DNA of 64,000 nucleotides from Haliea sp040222615 (GCF_040222615.1 NZ_JAVKCQ010000140.1:14219-78218); one strand, 5' to 3'. Positions 1 to 8,012 are shown, counted from the stretch's first letter. Numbers and translations are program-made. The notes: generated by a model from the letters alone, not told the origin.

Positions 1-367
1 GTTTCCAGGATGCGGCGGCCAGGCAACCCCAGCCGGCAATAAAAGCCAGGCCGCCCAGCGGCGTTATCGCACCCAACCAGCGCAGGCCGCTGAAACTTAG
101 CAGGTACAGGCTTCCAGAGAACACCACCAGGCCCAGCAGAAACAGCCAGCCACTGTTGCGCAGCAGGTTCACGTGGGGATAGTTGAGCGCCAGGATGCCG
201 ACCGCCAGCAACGCCAGGGAATGGTAGAAGTGATACTGGACTGCCGTTTCGTAGACGCCAAGGGCATAGGTGTCCAGGCGGTTCTTGAGGGCGTGGGCGC
301 CAAAGGCGCCAAAAGCGACGGCGAGGGCGCCACTGATGGCGGCGCTGGCAATAAAGAACTGGGCCAT
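1..367 (-). CDS. DUF423 family inner-membrane protein (YgdD-like), 3' end cut by the window
   Basis: The reverse strand from an ATG at 367 encodes MAQFFIASAAISGALAVAFG, followed by FGAHALKNRL and then three more hydrophobic stretches. The FGAFGAHAL-type segment after the first membrane helix is the hallmark of the DUF423 (YgdD/TMEM256) family, small four-helix membrane proteins of about 125 residues with no established biochemical function. About 122 residues are visible and the frame stays open to base 1, so only the last few residues are missing. It lies downstream of rpoH in the same direction, with 71 bases between. Family assignment is fairly secure; function is unknown. Confidence 0.85.
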   Translation of the reverse strand, partial: MAQFFIASAAISGALAVAFGAFGAHALKNRLDTYALGVYETAVQYHFYHSLALLAVGILALNYPHVNLLRNSGWLFLLGLVVFSGSLYLLSFSGLRWLGAITPLGGLAFIAGWGCLAAASWK

Positions 368-438
368 GTCAGGTATCCGGCGGCAACGGGAGCGCCAGTG
401 TAACGCAAAACGCCAGCGGCGCTCCCGCAGGACGACTA

Positions 439-1293
439 TCAGGCGACGATAGCGGTGCGCAGCTTTTTCATCGCGTTCTGCTCCAGCTGGCGGATACGCT
501 CGGCCGAGACCTCGTACTTCGCCGCCAGCTCGTGCAGCGTGGCCTTCTCTTCCGCCAGCCAGCGCTGGGCGAGGATATCGCGGCTGCGCTCATCCAGGTC
601 CGCCAGCGCGACATACAGCTGCTCTTCGCTGTTTTCCTGCCAGTCGTCGGATTCAACCGCCAGGGCCGGATCACTGCGCTGGTCTTCCAGATAGTACTGG
701 GGCGCCTGCCAGGCATCGTCGTCATCCTGGTCCAGGGGTGAGTCGAAGGCGACATCGCGGCTGCTCAGCCGGCCTTCCATGCGCTGGACTTCGGCTATAT
801 CGACACCGAGGTCATTGGCCACGGCCTGCGCCTCTTCCGCGCTCAGCCAGGCCAGGCTTTTCTTGGCACTGCGCAGGTTGAAGAACAGCTTGCGCTGGGC
901 CTTGGTAGTGGCGATCTTGACGATGCGCCAGTTGCGCAGGATAAATTCGTGCATCTCGGCTTTGATCCAGTGCACGGCGAAAGAAACCAGGCGCACACCC
1001 TTCTCGGGGTTGAACCGCTTCACCGCCTTCATCAGGCCAACATTGCCCTCCTGAATGAGGTCCGCCTCCGCCAGCCCATAGCCGGAATAGCTGCGGGCGA
1101 TGTGCACCACAAAACGCAGGTGGGACATGACCAGTTGCCGGGCTGCTTCGACATTGTCGTTGTAGTACAGATCCTCTGCCAGCTCTCTCTCGCGCTCGGG
1201 GGTCAGCAGCGGAATGCTGCTTACCGCCTGGACATAGGCCGCAAGATTGGCGCCCGGGACCATCTGGTCGACCGGCAACAGGGTTTTGCTCAT
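439..1293 (-). CDS. rpoH: RNA polymerase heat-shock sigma factor sigma-32
   Basis: A 284-residue sigma-70 family factor that directs RNA polymerase to heat-shock promoters. The RpoH box QRKLFFNLR, which separates RpoH from other sigma factors, is at residues 133-141. Region 2 is intact (SHLRFVVHIAR, DLIQEGNVGLMKAV, RLVSFAVHWIKAE), and the C-terminal region 4 helix-turn-helix reads ATLHELAAKYEVSAERIRQL. The frame is open further upstream, but the ATG at 1293 is chosen because GGAG lies about 8 bases before it and the protein then has the family length (E. coli 284). A promoter overlapped by a CIRCE palindrome lies 28 bases upstream. ftsX precedes it on the same strand, as in Pseudomonas and E. 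coli. Confidence 0.97.
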   Translation of the reverse strand: MSKTLLPVDQMVPGANLAAYVQAVSSIPLLTPERERELAEDLYYNDNVEAARQLVMSHLRFVVHIARSYSGYGLAEADLIQEGNVGLMKAVKRFNPEKGVRLVSFAVHWIKAEMHEFILRNWRIVKIATTKAQRKLFFNLRSAKKSLAWLSAEEAQAVANDLGVDIAEVQRMEGRLSSRDVAFDSPLDQDDDDAWQAPQYYLEDQRSDPALAVESDDWQENSEEQLYVALADLDERSRDILAQRWLAEEKATLHELAAKYEVSAERIRQLEQNAMKKLRTAIVA

Positions 1294-1321
1294 GCGAGAT
1301 TCTCCATGTTCAATGAGGCCG

Positions 1322-1351
1322 ATTCTAGCACTCATTCCATTAGAGTGCTAA
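1322..1351 (-). promoter_or_regulatory. Candidate sigma-70 promoter of rpoH, overlapped by CIRCE
   Basis: On the minus strand, TTAGCA (1351-1346) and TAGAAT (1327-1322) are separated by 18 bases. This is a reasonable vegetative promoter that would start transcription about 20 bases before the rpoH ATG. The two hexamers fall almost exactly on the two arms of the CIRCE palindrome, so a bound repressor would block polymerase directly. The promoter is predicted from sequence only. Confidence 0.6.
1325..1351. promoter_or_regulatory. CIRCE element (HrcA operator) upstream of rpoH
   Basis: The plus strand reads CTAGCACTC, nine bases ATTCCATTA, then GAGTGCTAA. The published CIRCE consensus is TTAGCACTC-N9-GAGTGCTAA, so 17 of 18 arm positions match and the spacer is exactly nine. 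CIRCE is the operator of the heat-shock repressor HrcA, usually found before groESL and dnaK/hrcA. Here it covers the rpoH promoter. HrcA itself is not in this window. Confidence 0.88.
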
Positions 1352-1425
1352 TCGCGGGAAAGTTCCCTGAAAAACCCCGAGCCCCTGAGTATTTGTCTTT
1401 AATAACAACGGGTTGACAGACATGC

Positions 1426-2400
1426 TCAACGGGGAGCAATTCGCCCCAGATGACGGGAAACGGCCAGCCAGGCACCCGCCAGACCGAGCAGTCCCCCCAG
1501 CACCACGAGGTTGAGGCTGCCCATGACCCCCAGCCCTCCCAGCTCGAAACTGCTTTGATAGAGCTCCGCCAGACGCGCCACCGGCTCGCCCAGGAACCAC
1601 AGCGCGGCGGCAACCAGCAGGGCCGCAAAAAATCCTCCCCCAACCCCGTACCAGAGCCCGGTATAGAGGAAGGGTCGGCGGACAAAGCCGTTGCTGCCAC
1701 CCACCAGCTTGACCACGACGATTTCTTCGCGCCGGCTCTCAATGGCGAGGCGGATGGTATTGCCGAGAATCAGGACCACGCCCGCCACCAGCACCCCGCC
1801 CAATGCGAGCACCATGCGCCGACTCAGTTCCATGAGGGTATTGAGCCGCTCCAGCCAGGCCATGTCCAGAACGGCTTCTGCAACCCGCGGGTCCGCCGAC
1901 AGTTCCCGGTGCAGCGCCGCCACCGGGCCGGCTCCGGGGGCCGGCGTCACCAACAGCAGGTCGGGCAGCGGATTGTTGTCCAGGCTGTCGAGCACATCCG
2001 CAAATCCGGAAAGCAGGCTGAACTCCGCCAGTGCCTCCTCCCGGGAAACAAATACCACGGCCGCAATATCCGGCCTCTGCTGCAGCTCCCGATGCAACTC
2101 CCTGGCCTCGTCGGCGCTGGCGGTCGCCGTCAGGAACAGCGACAACTGGGCGGGACTGTCCCACTTGTCACTGAGCTTGCGGGCGTTGTCGAGAGCGACA
2201 TCCAGGGCCGCGGGCAAGGCCAGGGCTATTCCTATCACCAGCCAGGTGAGCAGGCTGGACACAGGGTTGTCCAGCACCCGGGCCAGGCTTTCGGCAGCCG
2301 ACAGACGATGATGGGTCAACCAGCCGTTGAAACGGTGGCGAATCCGCGCACGGCTGGTGCTGGCGCCGTCCCGCCGCGACCTGCTCTCAAGCGCACTCAT
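1426..2400 (-). CDS. ftsX: Cell division protein FtsX
   Basis: A 324-residue membrane subunit of the ABC-like FtsEX complex, which links division-site assembly to activation of periplasmic murein hydrolases through EnvC-type partners. A basic cytoplasmic N-terminus is followed by a first membrane helix near residues 49-69, a periplasmic domain of about 150 residues, and three C-terminal helices. This is the standard FtsX layout. The cytoplasmic stretch NTIRLAIESRREEIVVVKLVG between the second and third helices is the conserved FtsX/MacB signature. The start overlaps the ftsE stop by four bases (ATGA-type coupling), so FtsE and FtsX are probably made in step. Confidence 0.96.
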   Translation of the reverse strand: MSALESRSRRDGASTSRARIRHRFNGWLTHHRLSAAESLARVLDNPVSSLLTWLVIGIALALPAALDVALDNARKLSDKWDSPAQLSLFLTATASADEARELHRELQQRPDIAAVVFVSREEALAEFSLLSGFADVLDSLDNNPLPDLLLVTPAPGAGPVAALHRELSADPRVAEAVLDMAWLERLNTLMELSRRMVLALGGVLVAGVVLILGNTIRLAIESRREEIVVVKLVGGSNGFVRRPFLYTGLWYGVGGGFFAALLVAAALWFLGEPVARLAELYQSSFELGGLGVMGSLNLVVLGGLLGLAGAWLAVSRHLGRIAPR

Positions 2401-3059
2401 GCGCGGTTACTCACCAGGCGCCCGTCGCGCAGGGTCAGGATGCGGTGATGCAGGCGGGAAATCAGGGCCAGGTCATGACTGGCGATCAGCACGGTAACAC
2501 CCACCTGGTTGAATGCCTCAAACAGTTGCATGATCTCCGCCGACAGCGCCGGGTCAAGGTTGCCGGTAGGTTCATCAGCCAGCAGGATGCGGGGCCGCGC
2601 CACCACCGCCCGGGCAATACCCACGCGCTGCTGCTCGCCGCCCGATAGTGTGATGGGCAGGGCTCGCTCCTTCGCCAGCAAACCCACCTTGTCCAGGGCC
2701 GCCCGCACCCGGCGCCCGACCTCGCGCTGATCGTAGCCGGCAATCACCAGTGGCAGCGCCACGTTGTGGTAGACCGAGCGATCAAACAGGAGCTGGTGGT
2801 TCTGGAACACGACACCGATGTTGCGGCGGTGGGCGGGAATACCCCGGTTACCGACCCGGGCCAGGTTCTGACCGTCGACAATCACCTGGCCGCGACTGGG
2901 GCGCTCAATCAGCATGATCAGGCGCAGCAGGGTGCTCTTGCCCGCGCCCGAGTGCCCGGTGAGGAACACCAGCTCGTTCTGGCCGATCTCGACGCTGACT
3001 TCACTCAGGGCCTCGTGGCCCTCCGCGTAGCGTTTGCTGACACGGTCAAAAGTGATCAT
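2397..3059 (-). CDS. ftsE: Cell division ATP-binding protein FtsE
   Basis: A 220-residue ABC-type ATPase, the cytoplasmic partner of FtsX at the septum. Walker A is GHSGAGKST (residues 35-43), the ABC signature is LSGGEQQRVGIARA, and Walker B is ILLADEPTGNLD, followed by the H-loop ASHD. Its length equals that of E. coli FtsE (222). It overlaps ftsY upstream and ftsX downstream by four bases each, so ftsYEX is a tightly coupled operon on the minus strand. Confidence 0.97.
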   Translation of the reverse strand: MITFDRVSKRYAEGHEALSEVSVEIGQNELVFLTGHSGAGKSTLLRLIMLIERPSRGQVIVDGQNLARVGNRGIPAHRRNIGVVFQNHQLLFDRSVYHNVALPLVIAGYDQREVGRRVRAALDKVGLLAKERALPITLSGGEQQRVGIARAVVARPRILLADEPTGNLDPALSAEIMQLFEAFNQVGVTVLIASHDLALISRLHHRILTLRDGRLVSNRA

Positions 3060-4222
3060 GGTTCGGGATCGGTACCTGCACCAGCAAACAAGGCTTCAAT
3101 AAAGGGCTCCGCCGCAAACGGCCGCAGGTCATCGGCAGTCTCGCCGACACCGATAAAGCGGATTGGCAAGCCCAGCTTGCGGGCAATGGCGAAGATGATC
3201 CCGCCCTTGGCCGTACCATCGAGCTTGGTCAGGGTCAGCCCGGTAACACCCACCACCTGCTGGAACTGGCTGGCCTGGGCCAGGGCGTTCTGACCGGTAC
3301 CCGCATCCAGCACCAGCATGACTTCATGCGGAGCCTCCGGGTCCAGCTTGCCCATGACCCGGACCACCTTGCGCAGCTCCTCCATCAGGTGGTCCTTGTT
3401 GTGCAGTCGGCCGGCGGTATCCGCGATCAGGACGTCGACGTTGCGGGCCTGGGCGGCCTGCAGGGCATCGTAGATCACCGAGGCACTGTCGGCCCCCGAG
3501 TGCTGGGCGATTACCGGCACCTGGTGGCGCTGGCCCCAGACCTGCAACTGCTCCACCGCCGCGGCGCGGAAGGTGTCCCCCGCCGCCAGCATCACCGAGC
3601 GGCCCTCGGCCTGGTAGCGACGCGCCAGCTTGCCGATGGTGGTTGTCTTGCCGACACCGTTGACGCCAACCATCAGGATTACAAAGGGCTTCTTGCCCGC
3701 CACTTGCAACGGCTCCTCGCAGGGGCGCAGGACTTCCAGCAGCTCCTCCTGCAACGCCCGCTGCAGGGCATCCGGACTGGTCAGCTCCTTGCGCGACACC
3801 CGCCGGGTGAGGCGATCGATAATCTCCACCGTGGCATCGACGCCTACATCTGCCAGCAACAGCCGCGACTCCAGCTCCTCCAGCAGGTCTGCATCGATTT
3901 CCTTGCGGCCCAGGAACAGCGTGCCCAGACCCTGGACCAGGGTGTCACTGGTACGCCCCAGACCGCGACGCAGGCGGGCAAAGAAACCTGCCTCGGTGGC
4001 AGCGACCGGGCGCGCGGCGGGTTCGGTTACCGAGGGTGCCCGGTCGTCGCCAGGCGCGGGCACCATGGCTTCCGCGGCGGGCACCGGGGGCGACACCGGC
4101 GAAGACTCCGCCGCCAGCTCTCCGGCCTCGGCAGCCCCTTCGGCCACGTCAGTTCCGGTCGCCGCATCAACGGCAGTCTCAGGCTGTCCGGGTAACTTCC
4201 TGTTGCGTTTGAAAAACTTCAT
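3056..4222 (-). CDS. ftsY: Signal recognition particle receptor FtsY
   Basis: A 388-residue SRP-type GTPase that docks ribosome-SRP complexes at the inner membrane. A variable, Ala/Glu/Pro-rich N-terminal region of roughly 95 residues (the A domain) precedes the conserved NG domain. The G motifs visible are GVNGVGKTTT (G1), DTFRAAAVEQL, DTAGR (G3) and TKLDGTAKGG (G4/G5). It is the first gene of the ftsYEX operon. It diverges from rsmD across a short spacer that must hold promoters for both directions. Confidence 0.97.
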   Translation of the reverse strand: MKFFKRNRKLPGQPETAVDAATGTDVAEGAAEAGELAAESSPVSPPVPAAEAMVPAPGDDRAPSVTEPAARPVAATEAGFFARLRRGLGRTSDTLVQGLGTLFLGRKEIDADLLEELESRLLLADVGVDATVEIIDRLTRRVSRKELTSPDALQRALQEELLEVLRPCEEPLQVAGKKPFVILMVGVNGVGKTTTIGKLARRYQAEGRSVMLAAGDTFRAAAVEQLQVWGQRHQVPVIAQHSGADSASVIYDALQAAQARNVDVLIADTAGRLHNKDHLMEELRKVVRVMGKLDPEAPHEVMLVLDAGTGQNALAQASQFQQVVGVTGLTLTKLDGTAKGGIIFAIARKLGLPIRFIGVGETADDLRPFAAEPFIEALFAGAGTDPEP

Positions 4223-4296
4223 GAGTCTCGTGTTAGAGTTTGCCGGAGGGCATCCGCGGGATGGCGTATCCTATCACTCTTGGGCGGAGCGGCGAA

Positions 4297-4944
4297 ATGA
4301 CGGGGAGGAGCAGGCGGCGACCACAGGACCCGCCCACGGTGGCCGGCCTGCTGCGCATCATCGGCGGGCGCTGGCGCGGGAGAAAGCTGCGCTTTACCGC
4401 CGCCGAAGGCCTGCGTCCCACGCCGGACCGGGTGCGCGAAACCCTGTTCAACTGGCTTGCCGCCGACATTCGCGAGGCGCGGTGCCTGGATCTGTTCAGC
4501 GGGTCCGGCGCGCTGGGCCTGGAAGCCCTGTCCCGGGGCGCGGCACAGTGTGATTTCGTCGACAGCAATCCCGGCAGCCTTGCGCAGATCAGGCGTCACC
4601 TGCAGACTCTGGAGGCGACAACGGCGGGCTCCTGCCATGCGGCCCGGGCCAGCGATTTCCTGGCCCGGGCCGACAAGCCCTGGGATATCGTTTTTATCGA
4701 TCCGCCTTTCGGCCAGGGGTTGGTGGCACCCGCCTGCGAACTGCTGCAAAGCCGGGGATTACTGGCAGGGGGAGCCAGTATCTATATCGAAACCGGTAGC
4801 GGGGACAGCCTGCCGGCGCTGCCGGAAGCCTGGCAGTTGCACCGGGACAAGACCGCCGGCGCGGTCAACTATCGCCTCTACCGCTGCCCGGCAGACGCTG
4901 GACCGCAGACTGCGGCAGAGGGGCATTTGCACCGGAATCAGTGA
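4297..4944 (+). CDS. rsmD: 16S rRNA (guanine-966-N2)-methyltransferase RsmD
   Basis: An AdoMet-dependent methyltransferase modifying G966 of 16S rRNA in the small subunit. Visible motifs are RIIGGRWRGRKL near the N-terminus, RPTPDRVRETLFNWL, the AdoMet-binding loop LDLFSGSGALGLEAL and the catalytic FIDPPFG (DPPF type). The frame is open from 4240, but the ATG at 4297 has GGAG about 8 bases upstream and gives 215 residues, close to the family norm. It is followed by coaD after 43 bases, a pairing common in Gammaproteobacteria, and it diverges from ftsY. Confidence 0.93.
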   Translation: MTGRSRRRPQDPPTVAGLLRIIGGRWRGRKLRFTAAEGLRPTPDRVRETLFNWLAADIREARCLDLFSGSGALGLEALSRGAAQCDFVDSNPGSLAQIRRHLQTLEATTAGSCHAARASDFLARADKPWDIVFIDPPFGQGLVAPACELLQSRGLLAGGASIYIETGSGDSLPALPEAWQLHRDKTAGAVNYRLYRCPADAGPQTAAEGHLHRNQ

Positions 4945-4987
4945 GTGTTTACCATCCGCAGCTCGAACCCTGACGCCGGACGGCACA

Positions 4988-5470
4988 ATGCGCACGCACA
5001 CGGTCATCTACCCGGGCACCTTCGACCCGATCACCAACGGTCACGTTGATCTCACCGAGCGGGCGGCCCGCCTGTTTGGCAAGGTCGTGGTGTCCATCGC
5101 CCACAGCGAAAAGAAAACCCCCCTGTTCTCCCTGGAGCAACGGGTGGAGTTGTGCAAGGCATCCCTGCAACACCTGGACAATGTGGAGGTGGTGGGTTTC
5201 AGCAATCTGCTGATCGAATTTGCCAAAAGCCAGGGCTCACGCTGTGTGCTGCGCGGCCTGCGCGCGGTGGCGGATTTCGAGTATGAATTCCAGCTGGCGA
5301 ACATGAACCGGGCAATGGATCCGGAGTTCGAGAGCGTTTTCCTGACGCCCTCGGAACACCTGTCCTATATCTCTTCGTCCCTGGTCAGGGAAATTGCGGC
5401 GCTGCGCGGTGATATCACGCCTTTCGTGCCCGAGCCGGTGGCCCGGGCCCTGCAGGCCAGGTTCAGCTAG
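4988..5470 (+). CDS. coaD: Phosphopantetheine adenylyltransferase
   Basis: A 160-residue enzyme catalysing the penultimate step of coenzyme A synthesis, 4'-phosphopantetheine plus ATP to dephospho-CoA. The nucleotidyltransferase motif GTFDPITNGH is at residues 10-19, and the C-terminal YISSSLVRE motif is intact. The ATG at 4988 matches the family N-terminus; the frame is open further upstream but overlaps rsmD. Its TAG stop interlocks with the TAG stop of the facing gene through a shared CTAG. Confidence 0.96.
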   Translation: MRTHTVIYPGTFDPITNGHVDLTERAARLFGKVVVSIAHSEKKTPLFSLEQRVELCKASLQHLDNVEVVGFSNLLIEFAKSQGSRCVLRGLRAVADFEYEFQLANMNRAMDPEFESVFLTPSEHLSYISSSLVREIAALRGDITPFVPEPVARALQARFS

Positions 5471-5856
5471 TCGGCGGACTGCGCGTCGGCGGACTGCGCG
5501 TCAGCGGACTGCTTGTTCCGCTCGCGGTAGCGCTCAATATCCTTGTTGGTGTAGCCGGTCTCGCGGCAACCCAGGCACCTCAGGAACGTGGTTTCCGCCG
5601 GACCGACCATAAGCGTCTCGGCGGCCTCGCCGGCATGGCCGGCCATCAGCGTAAAGGGAAGGCTGACTATCCAGGCGGCAGTTCCGCCCACGGTCATGAC
5701 CAGGCCAATGGGACGCGCCAGCAACAGATCGCCAACCATGGCTCCCGTCGAGGGGCTTTCGTCGACCGCGGTCTGGGCCGACAGCGACGGTGCCGCGACC
5801 ATGGCGGCCACAAGTGTGATGGATGCGAGACGACGGCTTACACTGCTTTTTTTCAT
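5467..5856 (-). CDS. Small exported protein of unknown function with a repeat tail
   Basis: The frame beginning at an ATG at 5856 encodes 129 residues starting MKKSSVSRRL. A Sec-type signal peptide follows, likely cleaved after LSAQ or nearby. After it come a hydrophobic helix (PIGLVMTVGGTAAWIVSLPF), two cysteines in FLRCLGCRE and a hydrophilic C-terminus. The tail repeats the pentapeptide SADAQ, encoded by 15-base direct repeats at 5471-5515. The cysteine pair resembles a small metal or disulfide site, but I recognise no family. It lies downstream of mutM (which ends at 5913) on the same strand and overlaps the coaD stop. Expression is inferred. Confidence 0.7.
   Translation of the reverse strand: MKKSSVSRRLASITLVAAMVAAPSLSAQTAVDESPSTGAMVGDLLLARPIGLVMTVGGTAAWIVSLPFTLMAGHAGEAAETLMVGPAETTFLRCLGCRETGYTNKDIERYRERNKQSADAQSADAQSAD
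5471..5515. repeat. Three tandem 15-base repeats encoding SADAQ
   Basis: Three consecutive 15-base units begin tcggcggactgcgcg; the first two are identical and the third differs at three positions. They lie in the 3' end of the small exported-protein gene and give the repeated pentapeptide. A unit length divisible by three lets the copy number vary without a frameshift. Confidence 0.85.
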
Positions 5857-5912
5857 TTTCCACTCCCGGAAAGAACCCGACCCCAAACGGCTACGCCTGC
5901 AGTTTAGCCTGT

Positions 5913-6725
5913 TCAGCGCTGACAGGCCACGCAATAGACGGTAGCTCGCTGCCCCAGCCGGCACTCGCGCAAAGGCCGGTCGCAGCGCTTGCAGCCCTCC
6001 CCACCACGGCCGTATACAAACAGTTGCTGGGCGAAGTAGCCAGGCTTGCCATCTCCACCAACAAAGTCACGCAACGTAGTGCCGCCCTGGATTATAGCGG
6101 AAGTAAGCACTTGCTTAACACACTCAGCCAAGCGCTCGTAGCGAGCCCGGCCGATGCGTCCCGCCGGGCGGTCAGGGCGAATTCCCGCCAGGAACAGGGC
6201 TTCATTGGCGTAAATATTACCAACCCCCACGACGATGTGACCATCCATCAGGAAGGACTTGACCGGTCCGCGGCGACCGCGGGAGCGCCGGTACAGCAGC
6301 TCACCACTGAAATCGGATGACAGGGGTTCAGGACCCAGGCTCTCCAGCAGGGGGTGCGAGGCACCCGGCTCCAGCCACAGCATACAGCCGAAGCGGCGAG
6401 GGTCGTTGAGGCGCAGGCGGTCGCCGCTGGCGAGCAGGATTTCGACGTGGTCGTGGCGCAGCAGCGGGCTGCCATCGCGGATGACCCGCAGAGAGCCCGA
6501 CATGCCGAGATGGACCAGCAGGCTGCCGGCCGCGGTGCGGAACAGGAGATATTTCGCCCGCCGCTCCACGGCCTCGATCAACTGCCCCTGCAGCCGCAGG
6601 GCCAGGTCGGGCGGCACCGGCCAGCGCAAGCGTGGCTCCCGCACCTGCACCGCAACCACTCGCTGGCCCCGGCTCCATGGCTCGACACCGCGGCGCGTGG
6701 TCTCTACCTCAGGTAGTTCAGGCAT
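5913..6725 (-). CDS. mutM: Formamidopyrimidine-DNA glycosylase (Fpg/MutM)
   Basis: A 270-residue bifunctional glycosylase/AP lyase that removes 8-oxoguanine and formamidopyrimidines. The processed N-terminus PELPEVET supplies the catalytic proline and glutamate. The helix-two-turn-helix region contains VGVGNIYANEALF, and the C-terminal zinc finger has four cysteines (CKRC ... CVAC). The ATG at 6725 is required to place the proline second; the longer open frame would abolish activity. It lies just beyond the rpmBG terminator on the same strand. Confidence 0.97.
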   Translation of the reverse strand: MPELPEVETTRRGVEPWSRGQRVVAVQVREPRLRWPVPPDLALRLQGQLIEAVERRAKYLLFRTAAGSLLVHLGMSGSLRVIRDGSPLLRHDHVEILLASGDRLRLNDPRRFGCMLWLEPGASHPLLESLGPEPLSSDFSGELLYRRSRGRRGPVKSFLMDGHIVVGVGNIYANEALFLAGIRPDRPAGRIGRARYERLAECVKQVLTSAIIQGGTTLRDFVGGDGKPGYFAQQLFVYGRGGEGCKRCDRPLRECRLGQRATVYCVACQR

Positions 6726-6738
6726 CAGCGCAGCCCAC

Positions 6739-6765
6739 AAAAAACCCCGACCTGGGCCGGGGTTT
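6739..6765 (-). terminator. Rho-independent terminator of rpmB-rpmG
   Basis: An 8-bp stem, AAACCCCG (6742-6749) with CGGGGTTT (6758-6765), encloses an 8-base loop. On the minus strand a run of six T follows (6744-6739). It sits 25 bases after the rpmG stop and just before the mutM start, so it separates the two units. Confidence 0.9.
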
Positions 6766-6790
6766 GACGAGTACCGAAGACACTGATCGA

Positions 6791-6946
6791 TTACTTGATC
6801 TTGCCTTCCTTGTACATGACATGCTTGCGAACCACAGGATCGTACTTCTTCATTTCCAGCTTGTCCGGGGTGGTGCGCTTGTTCTTGTCAGTGGTATAGA
6901 AGTGGCCTGTACCGGCTGACGAAATCATTCTGATCTTGTCTCTCAT
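6791..6946 (-). CDS. rpmG: 50S ribosomal protein L33
   Basis: The reverse strand encodes 51 residues beginning MRDKIRMISSAGTGHFYTT and ending MYKEGKIK, a full-length bacterial L33. It has no cysteines, so it is the zinc-independent (C-minus) form. It follows rpmB by 26 bases and is followed by a clear terminator, giving the standard rpmBG operon. Confidence 0.97.
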   Translation of the reverse strand: MRDKIRMISSAGTGHFYTTDKNKRTTPDKLEMKKYDPVVRKHVMYKEGKIK

Positions 6947-6972
6947 GGTTTCTCTCCTTCAGCTCTGACAGC

Positions 6973-7209
6973 TCAGACCTTGATGCCATTGGCGCGGATA
7001 TCGCTCAGCACCTGGTCGATGCCCTTCTTGTCGATAATGCGCATGCCCTTGCTGGAAACCCGCAGGGACACGAAGCGCTTCTCGGACTCAACCCAGAACC
7101 GGTGGTGATGCAGATTGGGCAAAAAACGACGACGGGTGCGGTTTTTCGCGTGTGATACATTGTTACCGGTGACCGGACGCTTGCCGGTTACCTGACATAC
7201 TCTTGCCAT
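6973..7209 (-). CDS. rpmB: 50S ribosomal protein L28
   Basis: A 78-residue protein with the canonical L28 start MARVCQVTGKRP and the conserved KNRTRRRFLPN and LRVSSKGMRIIDKKGID segments. The ATG at 7209 has the purine-rich GGGAGAGG upstream and matches the family N-terminus. Only one cysteine is present, so no zinc ribbon is formed. First gene of rpmBG, with a promoter about 90 bases upstream. Confidence 0.97.
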   Translation of the reverse strand: MARVCQVTGKRPVTGNNVSHAKNRTRRRFLPNLHHHRFWVESEKRFVSLRVSSKGMRIIDKKGIDQVLSDIRANGIKV

Positions 7210-7295
7210 GTTCGCCTCTCCCATTACCACGGGACTTGTAAAATTGGTGTGGCCAAACGGGTCTGAAATGGTACCCCGGCCGCGCGGAGCGCGAC

Positions 7296-7324
7296 TTTAT
7301 ACCAGAAGGCAACCCGCTTCGCAA
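7296..7324 (-). promoter_or_regulatory. Candidate sigma-70 promoter of rpmB-rpmG
   Basis: On the minus strand TTGCGA (7324-7319), a 17-base spacer and TATAAA (7301-7296) form a good vegetative promoter. A hairpin with arms CCCGCTT and AAGCGGG (about 7313-7335), just after the radC stop, overlaps the -35 side and may mark the end of radC transcription. Confidence 0.6.
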
Positions 7325-7337
7325 GCAAAAGCGGGGC

Positions 7338-8012
7338 CTATAGCAAGCCGCTCTCGGCGAAGGAATAGCTCTGCCCGCGGCCGATAATCACATGGTCCAG
7401 TACCCGGATGTCGAGCAGCCCCAGTGCGGACTGCAGCCGCTCGGTGATACGCCGGTCAGCCTGGCTGGGCTCGGCCACCCCGGAGGGATGGTTGTGCGCC
7501 AGAATGACTGCCGCGGCGTGATACTGCAGCGCCCGCACCGCCACTTCGCGCGGATACACGGCGGCGCCGTCGAGGGTGCCGTAGAACAGATCTTCGCAGC
7601 GGATGATCCGGTGCTGATTGTCCAGAAACAGGCAGGTAAACACTTCCCGCTGCTGGCCGCCCAGATGATGTTGCAGGAAGCGCCGCGTTTCCCGCGGGCT
7701 GCACAGGGCGCTGCCGGCCCTGGCCTCTTCCAGCGCATGCCGCCGGGCCAGCTCCAGGGCCGCTGCCAGCTGCGCGACCTTGCCGGCTCCCATTCCCGGG
7801 CTGCCCAGCAGCGTTTCCTGCCCCGCCGCCAGCAGCCCCGATAGACTGCCGAAGCGCAGCAGCAGTTCCCGGGCCATATCCAGCGCCGTATGGCCGCGGC
7901 GCCCGGTACGCAGCATCACCGCCAATACCTCCGCATCGGACAACGATACCGCCCCCCGCTGCAGCAATTTTTCCCGCGGACCCTCGCCGGCGCCCCAGTG
8001 CCTGATTGACAT
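7338..8012 (-). CDS. radC: RadC family JAB/MPN-domain protein
   Basis: A 224-residue protein with N-terminal helix-hairpin-helix-like segments (GSLSGLLAAGQE, LLGSPGMGAGKVAQL) and a C-terminal JAMM metalloprotease-like domain. The motif HNHPSGVAEPSQAD supplies the two histidines and the aspartate of the zinc site. Its cellular role is unresolved; an early link to RecA-dependent repair in E. coli was not upheld. It diverges from coaBC, exactly as in Pseudomonas. Confidence 0.94.
   Translation of the reverse strand: MSIRHWGAGEGPREKLLQRGAVSLSDAEVLAVMLRTGRRGHTALDMARELLLRFGSLSGLLAAGQETLLGSPGMGAGKVAQLAAALELARRHALEEARAGSALCSPRETRRFLQHHLGGQQREVFTCLFLDNQHRIIRCEDLFYGTLDGAAVYPREVAVRALQYHAAAVILAHNHPSGVAEPSQADRRITERLQSALGLLDIRVLDHVIIGRGQSYSFAESGLL

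Noticed and set aside
1340..1600. Open frames opposite and around ftsX and rpoH
   Set aside because: They are GC-rich shadow frames overlapping conserved genes, without family similarity or ribosome sites.
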